DNA of 64,000 bases from Zygnema cylindricum (taxonomy: Eukaryota > Streptophyta > Zygnematophyceae > Zygnematales > Zygnemataceae), in contig JBBHKE010000726.1 in assembly GCA_037447655.1 (NCBI GenBank), positions 99,875-163,874 on the forward strand. Reading direction: 5' to 3'. The notes beneath the pieces were generated by a model. That model did not search any database. It was not told where the DNA came from and saw nothing but the letters and a program-made list of their open reading frames with translations. The first letter of the stretch is position 1; each line of letters begins with the position of its first letter. Below are positions 30,278 to 41,567 of this stretch, one piece after another. Both the position numbers and the translations under genes were made by a program.

Positions 30278-33200
30278 GTGGCAAGTCTTGCCGCCATGGG
30301 GGGAAAGAAGAAGAAGTCCTCATCCACACCTTCTCCTATTGCGGCTCCTAATCCGGATCTACCGAATCTGCCGGATCTGGCCGATTCATCTCCAGATCAG
30401 AGTGTGAAAGATTTCGGCTTCGGAGGAGAGACTTTTGAAAAGGGTTCTCCCTCCAACCCACTTCCAAAAGGAGACGAAGAGAAGAAGGAAGGGGTAGTGC
30501 TAATCGAAGATAGCCTCAACGAGTTATTTGATGGCTTTCTCACTCTCGTAGATCAACGGATCTCGGATGCAAATCGAAAGGGGAAATTCAAGGTGGAGGA
30601 GGATCCTATCTTGGATTCTTTGGAGATCGCTTCGGATGGAGGGGTCGAGGATGACGATGTTTTGAGGGAGGCTCTCCGAAAGGGGAAATTTGTGATCGAT
30701 AATGATTCGGATCTAGAATATGAATCCGATGACGAGTTAACTATTCCTTCTATGCCGGGGAAGATCGTTCTTTTTAACGGATCTAACTACCAAATTTGGA
30801 AGAAGTACATCAAAGCTCAACTCATCCTCCGTCACCTTTGGAAGATCGTGAACGGGGAAGAAAAGATGTCGATCAACAATCCGAAGGCTCGCCGCCTTTA
30901 AAAGAAAAAAAATCTTGCCACAATCACCGGTCTCATGCAATCTTGTACCTCATTGTTGCATGATCATTTTCTTACCCGAGATACAGCGCATGAGTGTTGG
31001 AAGGCGCTCGAAGGCCAATTTGAGAAGGGACTCCAAAACAAGGGGCAATATGCTTACACGGACTTTATCCAATTTAAGATAAAGTCTAACGAATCGATTG
31101 ATGATGCGATCAAGCGATATAATATTATTGTGGAGCAACTCTCGAACAACGGTCGGATTATTATCGAGGAGGATAAAGTGATCGGTCTAATCAATGCGTT
31201 ACCCGACAATCTTACTTACCTTAAAGAAATACGTTGGGCGCAAACGAATCCGACTTATGAATTTATCGTGAATTATCTTAAAACCACCGAAAGTAATTGC
31301 AGAGGTCCTCCTAAAGCTTCGGCCTCGGGTGGATCTCTGAACGCATCCTCCGAAGAACCGGCGGATCTAAATTTTCTCCGTGGGGGAAGAGGGGGAAGGG
31401 GAAGAGGAGGCGAAACTAGGGGAAGGGGGAGAAGCACCTAAAGGAGAGGAAACTTTCTCGGGCAACCTCCTTTCCAAGACCAGCCTGCAGTGACATGTTT
31501 TCGCTGCAACAAGGCCGGCCATATGTCCTCATCATGCCCGGATAAGGAGAAATAATGCCACTATTGCGGGAGATGGGGACATATTAGTCCTCAATGTTAC
31601 GCGAGATCTGACGGCGGTGGCGGCCGCGGCGGTCGCGGCGGCGGCAACGACAGATTTAATGGACGTGGCGGTGGTCGATTTGATAGAGGGGGGCGCGGTG
31701 GACGTGGCGGCCGATTCGGCGGCCATGGACACTTCGTTGGGGAGAATGATGAACGAGACGAATGACCGATTACCTTTTCTACCCTAAGTGTCACCAATGA
31801 ATCTCCGTCCTTCGAAACGCAAAACGACAAAGAGTGGATCATTGACAACGGCGCTTCGCATCACGTATGTACGGACAACACACTTTTTGACGAAATGCGC
31901 ACGTTGACCGTACCGAAAATTATTACGGTCGCCAGTGGTCAAGTTATTTCTATTGGTACAGTTGGTACCTTACGACTTGACTTAATTTCGCTACATCTAA
32001 ATGGATTTGAGCGAATCTTTGAGATTCAACTCCTTAATTTACTTTATATTCTTGGTGACTCAGCGAATCTTTTATGCGTACCCCAAATCCAGAGATCTGG
32101 CGCGAGCGTGTACGCCTTGGGAGATTCTACAATCAAAATTGTACAACCTGATGGAATTACGATCGGAGAGGGGGAAATGTCTGACGCATTCCATAGTCGT
32201 GTTTTATGGAAGCGTCCAAAGCCAAAACGTCATGAAGACGGCATCATTGGACAGATCGTCGAAATCAAAGGGGATCTGACACCTTTGCACCATCAAATGT
32301 GCCATACGTCAGAACAAATTTTGAAACGTATGATCAAAGTCGGTTGCACGCGCGGCTTAGATCTGACGTCAGGAGAAAAAGTCAACGGCTGTGACAGATG
32401 TAGTCAAGGGCGTCAGATCCGCAAACCCCATCCTACTAAAGACGCGAATTTTCGGTGAACGCATCCACTTGAAAAAGTACACGTGGATCTTTGTGATGAC
32501 GTGAAGCCTGAAAGTTTGGGGGGGAATAAATATATAATGGTTATTGTCGACGATTATTCAAGATTCACATGGGTATATCTCCTTAAAAATAAATTCGATG
32601 CATCCGCAAAATTTGAAGAGTGGCATGTAATGGCCGAACGACAATGTGAGCGAAAATTAAAAGCGGTTCGATCGGACAATGGCGGAGAATTCAAGGCATT
32701 TGATTGCTATTGTAAGACATGGGGGATTCGGCAAGAATTTACGGCATCATACTCACCGGAATCAAATGGAATCGCCGAGCGCAAAAATCAAACACTTCAA
32801 GAAATGGTGCTCTCGATGATTCAAGGATCGAGAAGAAAATAGTATTTATTGGGAGATACAATCCTAACGACTAATTATACTTGTAATCGTCAAATCACCT
32901 CTATTTCGGGCGATAAGACTCCTCATGAACTTTGGTATGGTCAAAAACGCGCATTACATCATTTGCGAATTCGGGGGTGCCGTGCGACGGTGTACGTCGA
33001 ATCGGTAAAACGACGAGGTAAATTTTCTTTTCGTAGTTGGTCGAGAATGTTTGTGGGGTATAGCTCTAAAGGGAGTTTATACCGGGTTCATGATCCGATT
33101 CGTCATGTTATTGAAGAGAGTCGTAAAGTCAATTTTCATGAGGATCTCAAAGTTGCTATCTCTCGTTCCGAAAAATCCTCTACTAATCATGATTTTTTTG

Positions 33201-35150
33201 AAGTGAATGAATCTTTCTCTTTTCCTCATCTTGATGATTCAGATTCTGAATATGAGGCGGATCTGGTCGTCAACATTAAGAGGGGGAAAGCTAATTCCGA
33301 AATTCATCCGGAATTAATTAATTTTGACGAGATCCGAAGTGAAAAATCCCGAATGACTTCGGACATTCGCCGATCTAAAAGCTCTAAATCTCCGAGTGTT
33401 TCTTGCCACGAGGAAGAACCCGAAATTGAAAAATCCGCAAATGAGAAATAAAATGAAATGCCATTGAGAAAGAGTCAACGTGAGACAAAGGGGTAGAAGC
33501 CGGATCGACTATCATTTGATCGCAAAGGTGGAAATGTTGAAAATTCCAATTATTTTATTTAGGCCGCCTCAGAAGAGGCGTTTATTTTGTAGCAATCATT
33601 GACCGAGTATATGCCCAGCGATCCCCAATCTTACGCCGAGGCACGAAGTTCTATGGATTGGGAGGATAAGTGGAAACCGGCATGGGAGAGAGAATTGAAA
33701 TCCATTATCGATAATAAAACTTTTGAGGAGGTGAGTTTACGGAGGGGAAGAAGGCGATTGATGCTAAATAGATATTTACAACAAAAACTGGTGCTACAGG
33801 GGAGATTATTAAATATAAGGCTAGATTGCTGTGTAAGGGTGTTTAACAAGTAGAGGGGGTTGGTTATTCGGAAACTTATGCACCGGTTGTTAAGTTTGAT
33901 TCTTTGAGATTGATAATTGCTTTTGCGGCCGCGGGGAATAAACACATACATTAGATAGATGTAGAAACAACCTTTTTCAATGGAGAATTAGAAGAGGAGG
34001 TCTATATGAAGGTGCCCAAGGGTGTGCCTTCAAAGGGAGAAAAAGTATGGCGGCTGCAAAAATCCTTGTACGGATTAAAACAAGCGCCAAGGACATGGTA
34101 CCTTTGCCTTCATAAGGTACTTACTAATTATGGTTTTGTTTGTACAATTTCGGAACCGGAGTCGAAGTGAAATGAGAGGGAAAGGACCAAATTATTTTTT
34201 TTGTGTATGTCGATGACTTCCTAATGATTAGTGACACGTTGTCTGTTATTAATTAGTTAAAAGAGTACCTAAGCATGTATTTTAAAGTTACGGATCTTGG
34301 AGAAGTAAGGTACATTTTGGGGATAGAAGGCATAAGGTCCAACGAGAATGTAATTAAATTAAGTTTAGCTCAGTACTGTAGAGAGGTCTCGACTAGATTT
34401 GGTATGATTGGCGCGAAACCTGTCTCGACGCCATTAGATCCAAAAGTACCGTACAGAAAGTACGAAGAGGAAGAAAATGTTTTAGTACCATATCGTGAAG
34501 TAGTTGGTAGTTTGATGTATTTGAGTGTAGGCACGCGTCCGGATATTGCGGGGCCAGTGTCAGTTGTTAGTCGTTATTGTAACGCTCCAAAAAAAAATCA
34601 TTGGGAGGCAGTGAAACGAGTATTTCGCTACTTGGCAGGTACAATCGATTTTGGCCTGGTATATACTTCCAAACGAGACTCTTTGCACTGTATCGGTTAC
34701 TGCGACGCAAATTCGGGAGGAGATTTTGACAGTGGAAAATCCACGTCAGGATACGTTTTTATTTTGGGCGGCGCGGGAGTATCTTGGAGTTCGCGACTCC
34801 AACCTACAGTTGCGGTAAGTTCCACGCAATCTGAATATATGTCTGCGTGTCATACTTCGAAGGCGTCTGTATGAATCATGGAAATGCTTGGTGAGTTGGG
34901 CGTGTTGATTGGATGCATGCAAATTTTTATTAACAGCATGAGCTCCATGGCGCTCGTGAAAAATCTGGTCTTTCACAAACGTACAAAACATATACGCATC
35001 TAGTGGCACTTCGTACGAGATTTGGTTGCAGCGAAGGAGATAGAGTTTACGTACGTGTCGACTTTGGAGGAGACCGCAGATATGTTGACTAAAACGGGGG
35101 TTTATGACGTACTTTTACGTGGACGACCTAAGTTAGGATTGTTCTCATTT
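30278..35150 (+). pseudogene. Ty1/copia Gag-Pol remnant
   Basis: Visible domains: Gag (YQIWKKYIKAQLILRHLW near 30790; UBN2-type helices 30935-31300), a Gly/Arg-rich tail, and two zinc knuckles (CFRCNKAGHMSSSC and CHYCGRWGH, 31497-31600). Then come protease (WIIDNGASHH near 31840; the usual DSG reads DNG), a pre-integrase His/Cys segment (32285-32410), and the integrase triad (VDDYSRF, RSDNGGEF, NGIAERKN, 32483-32842). Reverse transcriptase (33599-34240, with YVDD) and RNase H (34275-35150) follow. From 30278 to about 33740 everything is in one frame, interrupted only by stops (30899, 31439, 31553, 32456, 32840, 33449 and more). Two frame changes follow, near 33740 and 34150. Not functional as it stands. 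Confidence 0.85.
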
Positions 35151-35151
35151 T

Positions 35152-35181
35152 AAGAGGGGGGTTTCACAATGAGAGGGGGAT
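35152..35181 (+). promoter_or_regulatory. Copia polypurine tract
   Basis: AAGAGGGGGG followed by GAGAGGGGGAT directly before the 3' LTR start TGTTAGATTC at 35182. Confidence 0.75.
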
Positions 35182-35268
35182 TGTTAGATTCATTGTGAAA
35201 CGGCGTCTCAGTTTGTTAAGCGCCGTACTATAGTTTATGTAGTTAGCGTGTGACGTAGTTTGGCGTGA
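35182..35268 (+). repeat. Copia 3' LTR, first part
   Basis: TGTTAGATTCATTGTGAAAC... up to GGCGTGA, matching the start of the 5' LTR. It is broken by the element at 35269 and continues at 42888. Confidence 0.75.
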
Positions 35269-35431
35269 TGTCGAGCCCATGGTTGTGATGCTTCATGCAA
35301 GAAGAATAATATATAAATTTGGCGACAAATAACACTCCACGTGTAGAATTCCATACGTCGGAATAGAATGATCATCCTGACAACATTAGTGTGGACATAT
35401 AAATGATAAAAACAATGAAAAGACAGAAAAG

Positions 35432-36665
35432 TTATCCACCCCGTCCCAATGTTGGGACCGTCGGGTTCACTCCTGAATCATTCTGTGTATTGGTGTCAAT
35501 AATCCTGCCAGGGGAACCTAAGCAATATGCATGGCTCCGGGGAAAAGAAACACGAGTGGGGAGTGCGCCTCTCGGCTGACCGGATTTGTTGGAGTCATAA
35601 AATGGTTGTCGAGGTGTAGACGTGACAGGAGTAGCTGTACGGCCTTTGTCCAAAATCTGATCGACGGTGAGGTTTGGAGGACGCTTTTGTAATCCCACGG
35701 CTGCTTTCAACAGTGAAAGAGGAGCAAGATTGGTCCAATACGAGCGAAGACGATAAGCACGAGACCCCATCTGAGCTGCATCAAACACCAAAGGCTCCCC
35801 TAAATAGTGAATTGTCTCTTGCCAAGCAGTAACTACCTTACTACGTTGATCCGCACCAGGAAAGACATTCTCCAACAAATATCCCAACGGTTTGTGCTGA
35901 TGTAGTTGCAAAAAGATTGAGAATAAAAACCATTTGATAGAATAAACGACTCCGACTGTCACAATTTCCCCTTCCCTTCCCTGCCTGAGAATACCCCTGA
36001 CAAGGCCAGCCGGCTATCACTAAATCTACCCCCCCCAAATCTCGGTTGTGTTGCGAGGTAATCAAGTCAACATTTTGTGGGAGTCGATGATGAGATTGTG
36101 AAATAGCAGAAACATGTAATTGGAGAGGGTACAATCGGTGAAGCTCTAATAGTCGAAATTCGCTCGCTGCCCGAGCTGAAGATGAAATTTCCACGGCCCA
36201 ATAACTTCTAATCTGGTGGTCGTTCATCAATAAATCTTCTAAATCCGTACTAATGCCAAAAAATAAGGAGACCACTGTTAACCCTGCCGGCTCCGGTGTC
36301 AAATCAACCACTTTCCGAGGAAGTGGCTTCAAAATTTGGCCCTGAATAAAATGTTGAAATTCGGTCCATCTTTTACATTCTTTTGTCGTAGAAGGCAATG
36401 TCTTCTCATCTATCAAAACCTTCAACACTTTTTCGTGACTTCGTCTCAAAGAAGCCGCTACCTCCAATCTGCGTTTGTGGGATTCCTCCCACTCAGCGGA
36501 GATCGGGAATTGGTATACAAACGGTGCAATGTCGGTGGATTCATCCTCCGATTCCATAGAAAATTTAGAAGAATGAATTGAGGACACATTGCTAGTGTAA
36601 ACGGGGGTAGCAGCCTGCTGCTGCCTGTTGGGAATGGTGACGTCCCCACAAGGTGAGAGGGACAA
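35432..36665 (-). CDS. Retroelement-encoded cytosine-5 DNA methyltransferase
   Basis: Two overlapping minus frames, 36665-35841 and 35962-35432, together carry the C5-MTase motifs in order. Motif I is VVSLFFGIS (residues 131-139, last Gly replaced by Ser) and motif II/III is YWAVEI (155-160). Motif IV is AGWPCQGYSQAGKG with the catalytic Cys (222), followed by DSRSRLFYQ. After a frame change near 35940 come motif VI LLENVFPG and motif VIII YRLRSYWTNL. Then a segment GALPTRVSFPRSHAY resembles the target-recognition end, after which the frame stops without clear motifs IX-X. PCQ (not PCN) argues against a DRM/DNMT3 origin. It overlaps the protease ORF by 74 nt in another frame, so expression may use frameshifting. 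The single-base frame break probably inactivates this copy, unless it is an assembly error. Confidence 0.75.
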
Positions 36666-37761
36666 AAACTCGGCGAGCCGGTGAAGTTGGCAAATCCCGA
36701 ATGCTGATTTGTTCGCTCCAAAAATCTACCATGGCTCCCAATCGGGTCCAAGTGTGTGTTCCCAATAAAATTTCAAACTGGTTGCCCTCGACCACGAGGA
36801 AAGGAAGGCGAATAGAAATCTTTTGACCTGCATCATCCCCAAATTCGATGTCCATGCCCTTCACCATACCAAAAACTGGTTGATTACCACTACTAACTGT
36901 ACTTAGGCACACCTTGCTTGGGAATACTTTCGGCCTGCAATTGGGTGGTAACTTCTCCAAAGCACTAGTAGATATAAGGTTAGGAAGGGCACCAGTATCA
37001 ACCACTGTCTGGAGAAAACCACCAAAACTATTGATCTTAAAGTGTCCAGTAGAATTTCCAATATATGCAACGGCTAAAGAGGAGTAATCCCTATCGGCGA
37101 TTGGCACCTTTGCCGAGCTAGCGAAACTGGAATCGGAAGATGAAATGGGTGCTCCAAAGGCATCTGTGGATGTCACCCTGCCGGTGATCTTAGATCCTAA
37201 TGCCGAAATGAGTTCCTCAACCGAAATTTGGTGGGAGTTAGCCAAAGTGCGAACTAACTCTATAGAGTGTGGGATGAGAAGATCCACCAACATGGCGGAG
37301 GGCCGAGAAGGTGGGACAGGCGGATTCGATACCGAAGTAGGATGAGATTCCACCTTAATGGTGAGAGGAGAAGTAGAGGATTTGTTCGATTTGTCTTCTA
37401 TTGTGTCTGGTGGGACTGGATCAGAGGTTGGATCAACAGAAGTGGTCATCTTTGGTGGAGGTGGTGGGGGAGAATCAGCCTTAACCCCCAAACCGACTTT
37501 CGTCTTCAAAAGGACTTGCCGAGGGGTAAAAGAAAGAATGTCAGATTGCCCCTTCCTCTCATGATCAATGGGTTTCGCTGGTAACTTGTCTTTCCTGTGA
37601 TCCTCAGTGGTTTTTCTTAATTGTCTCCTACTCTCTCCAATGCCAACATTAAACAAAATCGGATCACCTGCAAACAATCCACTTATCCGAGAGTGGTCTG
37701 AACTCTCCCATCCTTCCGGATCCTCCTCTGAATCTGAATCTTGTGTCTGTAAAGCTTCCAT
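36592..37761 (-). CDS. Retropepsin-like aspartic protease ORF
   Basis: 389 codons. The N-terminal 200 residues are low-complexity (PPPPPPKMTTS, Ser/Pro/Thr). The C-terminal half has the single-domain retroviral-type protease pattern, with TVVDTGALPNLIS (Asp-Thr-Gly active site) and later EILLGTHTWTRLGAMVDF (hydrophobic-hydrophobic-Gly strand). It is in the same frame as the Gag ORF and separated from it by one TAG (37765-37767) followed by CAA. That is the context of leaky stops in some retroviruses and plant RNA viruses. It likely processes the Gag/methyltransferase polyprotein. Confidence 0.75.
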   Translation of the reverse strand: MEALQTQDSDSEEDPEGWESSDHSRISGLFAGDPILFNVGIGESRRQLRKTTEDHRKDKLPAKPIDHERKGQSDILSFTPRQVLLKTKVGLGVKADSPPPPPPKMTTSVDPTSDPVPPDTIEDKSNKSSTSPLTIKVESHPTSVSNPPVPPSRPSAMLVDLLIPHSIELVRTLANSHQISVEELISALGSKITGRVTSTDAFGAPISSSDSSFASSAKVPIADRDYSSLAVAYIGNSTGHFKINSFGGFLQTVVDTGALPNLISTSALEKLPPNCRPKVFPSKVCLSTVSSGNQPVFGMVKGMDIEFGDDAGQKISIRLPFLVVEGNQFEILLGTHTWTRLGAMVDFWSEQISIRDLPTSPARRVFVPLTLWGRHHSQQAAAGCYPRLH

Positions 37762-37764
37762 TTG

Positions 37765-40371
37765 CTAAGTTAGGTAAGCCAATCGTGCCTCTTTCTCTAA
37801 TTTCTTGGTCGACTTTGAAGAAGAAGCACCTTTGCTTGCGTTCACTCTCATCAATAAATCAAGTTTGAGTTTAACTTCCGACAACTCTTTGTGTAATTTT
37901 GTTTCAAAAGTTGTTGGTTTTTCCAATTGTGCCCCCCAAACCGGATTTGGTTCATTCCTCTTCCCCTCGGGTTGAAATGTCCCACGAGGAAGATAAATCT
38001 GACAAAATGTCGGAAAACTCATAAATGCCTTCCCAGTAGCAGGATTAGTTTTCACATATTTAAGCAATTCTTTCGGAATCCCGTGTTTCCGAAAACATTG
38101 AGCCGCCGTATGGCTCTGATATCCACACGCCTCGCATGTGGTGTTGGGAGTAGAGAACTTTGCCCGCAAATCATCAGGAATGTTCCGATGGTCCAACTGA
38201 GGAAGCTTAATTCGACGAATTCTCTGAAATTCCACCTGCTGTGCATCTGATGTGTCACCTCCTTTCCCGTGATCTCGACCTCCACCTTCCTTTCCGTTTT
38301 TCTGATCACGAATTCCACGTGCCACATTCCGAGCATCTCGTTTGTCGTCAATCTTTGCCCTCTTTGCTGCTAACTCAACTGATAAAGGTCTCGGACATTT
38401 TTGCCACCCATGTCCAACTTGTCCACAATTGTTGCATGGGAATAAGATTTGTCTATCCGCTCCGTGAGCTTGCGGATTCGGTTCAGCCACTCCTTTCCCC
38501 TTCATTGCTCGAGATACGGCGGCATTTAATTCAGCAATGGTGACAAAAGGAGTGTTGGATCCAGCAAATGCTTCCTCTTTTCGAACTTTCCCTGTCATGG
38601 TCCTCTCTAGAGCTTCTCGATCTGCAAAATGATCATGGTATTTTTGAGCAACGGTAGCAAGATCAAAAGCAGTGATAGGATGTCCATTGAGAGCCTTTTG
38701 GGCTGTCCAATTCTCTAAATTTCGGGTCGTTTTCAGATCAAGGGATTTTGATAACGCATGTTCAAACTTAGCAATTATCAACGGATTCTTAATATTTTGC
38801 TGAGTCCGAACACAAAGATTAGCAAGGCGGTTGTACATAGTGAGAGGAGTTTCATCTGGCTTTCGTTTAAATTCATGGAACTCTCGCATGGAAGCCTCAT
38901 TTCGCTCGGTATACTGAGTCTCCCATATACCCAATAATGTGGTAGAAGGTTGGGAATTCGCCTACATCGTCGTAGCAGCAATTGCGGCATATTCTGATCT
39001 CTTCATCTGGGAGTAAGCCGATGTCTCATCACGTAACTTATCATCAAACGTGTACGTGGCTGAAATTGGGTGACGGATAGTTGCCTCTAGATCAGCAACC
39101 GCAGTAACATGGGCGTGGTCTAAGGTCGGATCTGAAATTTTGATGGTTGGAGAAGTTAAACTCGTCTTCCTCTCCATGTAATCCGATAAAGCCCCACCTG
39201 CCAATCGATCCACCATCATGGGAAATAACATCCGCTCTAAGTCTATCGGTACAACACCTCCTCGATACTTGTTAACTTCAGCGGCATAAAAAGACTCCCA
39301 TTGGAGTTTAAACAATGAAAAAGAAATGCCCGATGCATCCCCTGTAAATAACCTCGAGTTATCCCCCATCCGGAAACCGTCCTCAAACGGCAATCGAAAC
39401 CCCCTGGTTTCCCTGGTACTGGTATCAAAGATAGGAGAAAGGGGATTTCCAAAAGATGGCACACTCCCACTCGGTGAAAGAGGATCGGGTGGCCTTGAAG
39501 GGCTACAAGAATCAGGAACAACTGACGAGGATTTTGAAGAGGAAGGGGAAGAAGGGGTGGATGGTGAAGAAGGAGGGGAATGAGATGAAATTGATTTCTC
39601 TATGATTTTACCTCCATCACCCTGCCGGTGCACATGTTCCTCTTCCTCAATAGGTGGAGGATGGGAATGAGATGAGCTAAAGGTGGGATTGGGGTCTAAG
39701 TCACTAGTAGGCGGAATAGGAGAAATGGGTGAAGATGGTGCAGAAGACGAGGTGGAGGAGCTAGAGGGAGAAGGAGGTGAAGGAGAGGGGTTTGTTTTGA
39801 TATGGGGAATGATAAGGGATATAGTTACAGGAATGGGTGAGAGTTGTTGCGATCTAATTTCCAAATTTTCTTGTACTTTTTGAAAATTCTCCTTGAAAAT
39901 CACCCTTGGATCCACTCGAAGTCTAACTCTCCGATTGTCTGTTCCATTTGGTGATGAAATGTGTGTTGCTTCCGTCCCCGTCTTTTCCTGTACCAATGCA
40001 TCAGATCCAGAGAGAGTATCATCAGTCCCTCTAACCCCTTGTGGTCTTTTCCTAGACAATCGCCCAACCCCCAATGGTTTAGTTGTTGCCCTGGACGATT
40101 CCCCCACTTCCCTTCTAATTTTCGTGACCCTTTTAATCCCAATCTGTCCCTTTCCACTCTTCCCTAACCTTGTGGAAGCATCTCTCTCTACCCCAACGTT
40201 TAATTCCGCTTGAATGGCAGACATCAACCGAGTTAAATCAAACCGTTGGTGTCCAACGGAACGCATAATGGGAGGAAAAATAGGATCGATAGGGGGAGGA
40301 ATGGGAAGGAGATGCTCAAAATGTCGAGGAATGGGGGTCGAAATCTGATCTATATTCGGGACCTCCTCCAA
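37765..40371 (-). CDS. Gag polyprotein with two CCHC zinc knuckles, split by an amber codon
   Basis: Two same-frame open stretches, 40371-38962 and 38934-37765, are separated by TAG at 38962-38964. The first begins with low-complexity Pro/Ser/Arg sequence. It ends in a globular part (FKLQWESFYAAEVNKYRG, LERMLFPMMVDRLAGGAL). The second continues the capsid-like fold (MREFHEFKRKPDETPLTMYN). It has zinc knuckles CNNCGQVGHGWQKC (residue 167) and CEACGYQSHTAAQC (residue 267) and ends in a coiled, Lys-rich tail. It resembles Ty3-type Gag. It overlaps ORF1 by 22 nt in another frame. Confidence 0.7.
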
Positions 40372-41567
40372 AGGTGCTTCTCTGGATCAGGAGCCCCTGC
40401 AGATCTGTATCGAAAAAGGAGGGAGTTTAGTTCTGGATTGTTGGTCGGAGTAAGTACCAATGATGGAATAGGAAATAAGTCATCCCTTGGACCTGTTCCA
40501 CGTACGCCCAAATCCCCCTCCACTATAGGCTCAATCCCTGCCGATTTATTTGAGAAAAGACTCCAATCTCGTTGTTCAACCTTTGGTGTAGCATTTGCGC
40601 CCCCTTCCTCTACTTCCCCCAAAATTGGATCTCCGAGTGTTCCAATTTTTCCCTCTACCTCATGTAACTCTGGAATCTGGACCGGTAAATCAGGTTGTAC
40701 CCCTTCTACAACTAATTCCGAAATTACTCCTCCTTGCTCTTGATTCCCCCCCCCCCCCGTGGGTGAAGGAAAGTCAGCAATTTTCCCCTCTTTCGACGAA
40801 ACCTTGCCAAAATTGGGAGAAGGTGGTGAAGATGTGGGAAAATTCAATGTTGAGGAATCCCCTAGGTCCAATATAGGCCTCCTAGCTGTTAGATCCCTCG
40901 GGTTTTGTCTTCCATAACCGCTCCCCAAAGTAACGGATTCGGCGGTCGAAAAATCAGAATGTGGTAGCGGAGGAATCTTCGACTTTTCCTTCCCTTGGCT
41001 CCTCCATGATTCGGACACGTCTGCTCTCGACCTAGCTCCTCTATTAGTATCTTTAGGACCCCTTCGATCACGTGATTGTTGCCCATACAAAGCCCTAAGC
41101 TCGTTCCTCCCAACGATTTCCTGTAAGTCTGGTGGTGGAATTGGGAACTTAAGGTGAGGTTGCTTAGCACGGGTAGCTGGTCCAGTTATAGGAGAGTGAG
41201 TGGAAGCTGCCGAATAAGAAGAAGGAGAATGTGAAGCCCTCCTAATTGGTGGAAATGGCCGAGAAGCTCGTCTTCGCTCAACGGATTCTGCTAGAGTGGG
41301 GAAATCTTCAGTTGACATCCCAATGGGAGGAGTGGACGGAAGAGGAGAAATTGGGGAAGGACTTGGGAGATTTGGAGGGTCTTGTCCTCCACCTGTAGGA
41401 GAAACCGATGGCACCGATGGCTTCCCCGAATCTGCAGAAATTTGGCCAGCCCTCCGGGAAGAAGAACTAGTTTCACCCATTTCCGGGGTTCCAAACATGT
41501 CTCTACGAGGTGCCCCCCCACCTCCCCTACCATTCCAACATCCATCTATATTTTTTTTTTTTGACAT
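40350..41567 (-). CDS. Retroelement ORF1, Pro/Ser/Arg-rich, unknown function
   Basis: 405 codons beginning MSKKKNIDGCWNGRGGGGAP. It is highly disordered in appearance, with many SPS, PPS and GGG segments and basic patches (ERRRASRPFPPIRRAS). One less repetitive block, PPPDLQEIVGRNELRALYGQ, might fold. First ORF of the element; the region just upstream (41568-41700) is its likely leader. I recognise no family. It could be an N-terminal Gag extension read by frameshift into the 40371-38962 frame. Confidence 0.6.
   Translation of the reverse strand: MSKKKNIDGCWNGRGGGGAPRRDMFGTPEMGETSSSSRRAGQISADSGKPSVPSVSPTGGGQDPPNLPSPSPISPLPSTPPIGMSTEDFPTLAESVERRRASRPFPPIRRASHSPSSYSAASTHSPITGPATRAKQPHLKFPIPPPDLQEIVGRNELRALYGQQSRDRRGPKDTNRGARSRADVSESWRSQGKEKSKIPPLPHSDFSTAESVTLGSGYGRQNPRDLTARRPILDLGDSSTLNFPTSSPPSPNFGKVSSKEGKIADFPSPTGGGGNQEQGGVISELVVEGVQPDLPVQIPELHEVEGKIGTLGDPILGEVEEGGANATPKVEQRDWSLFSNKSAGIEPIVEGDLGVRGTGPRDDLFPIPSLVLTPTNNPELNSLLFRYRSAGAPDPEKHLWRRSRI

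Noticed and set aside
30278-34874. Alternative genetic code (TAG/TAA read as Gln) to explain copia stops
   Set aside because: TGA stops and a Trp-position TAG also occur, and host frames end normally with TAG, TAA or TGA.
35432-36665. Host chromomethylase or DNMT gene
   Set aside because: It continues the strand and order of Gag and protease, overlaps the protease ORF, and lies inside a unit with target duplication in an LTR.
38241-38543. Plus-strand frames opposite Gag and the Pro-rich ORFs (37145-41586)
   Set aside because: Antisense shadows of the minus-strand element genes.
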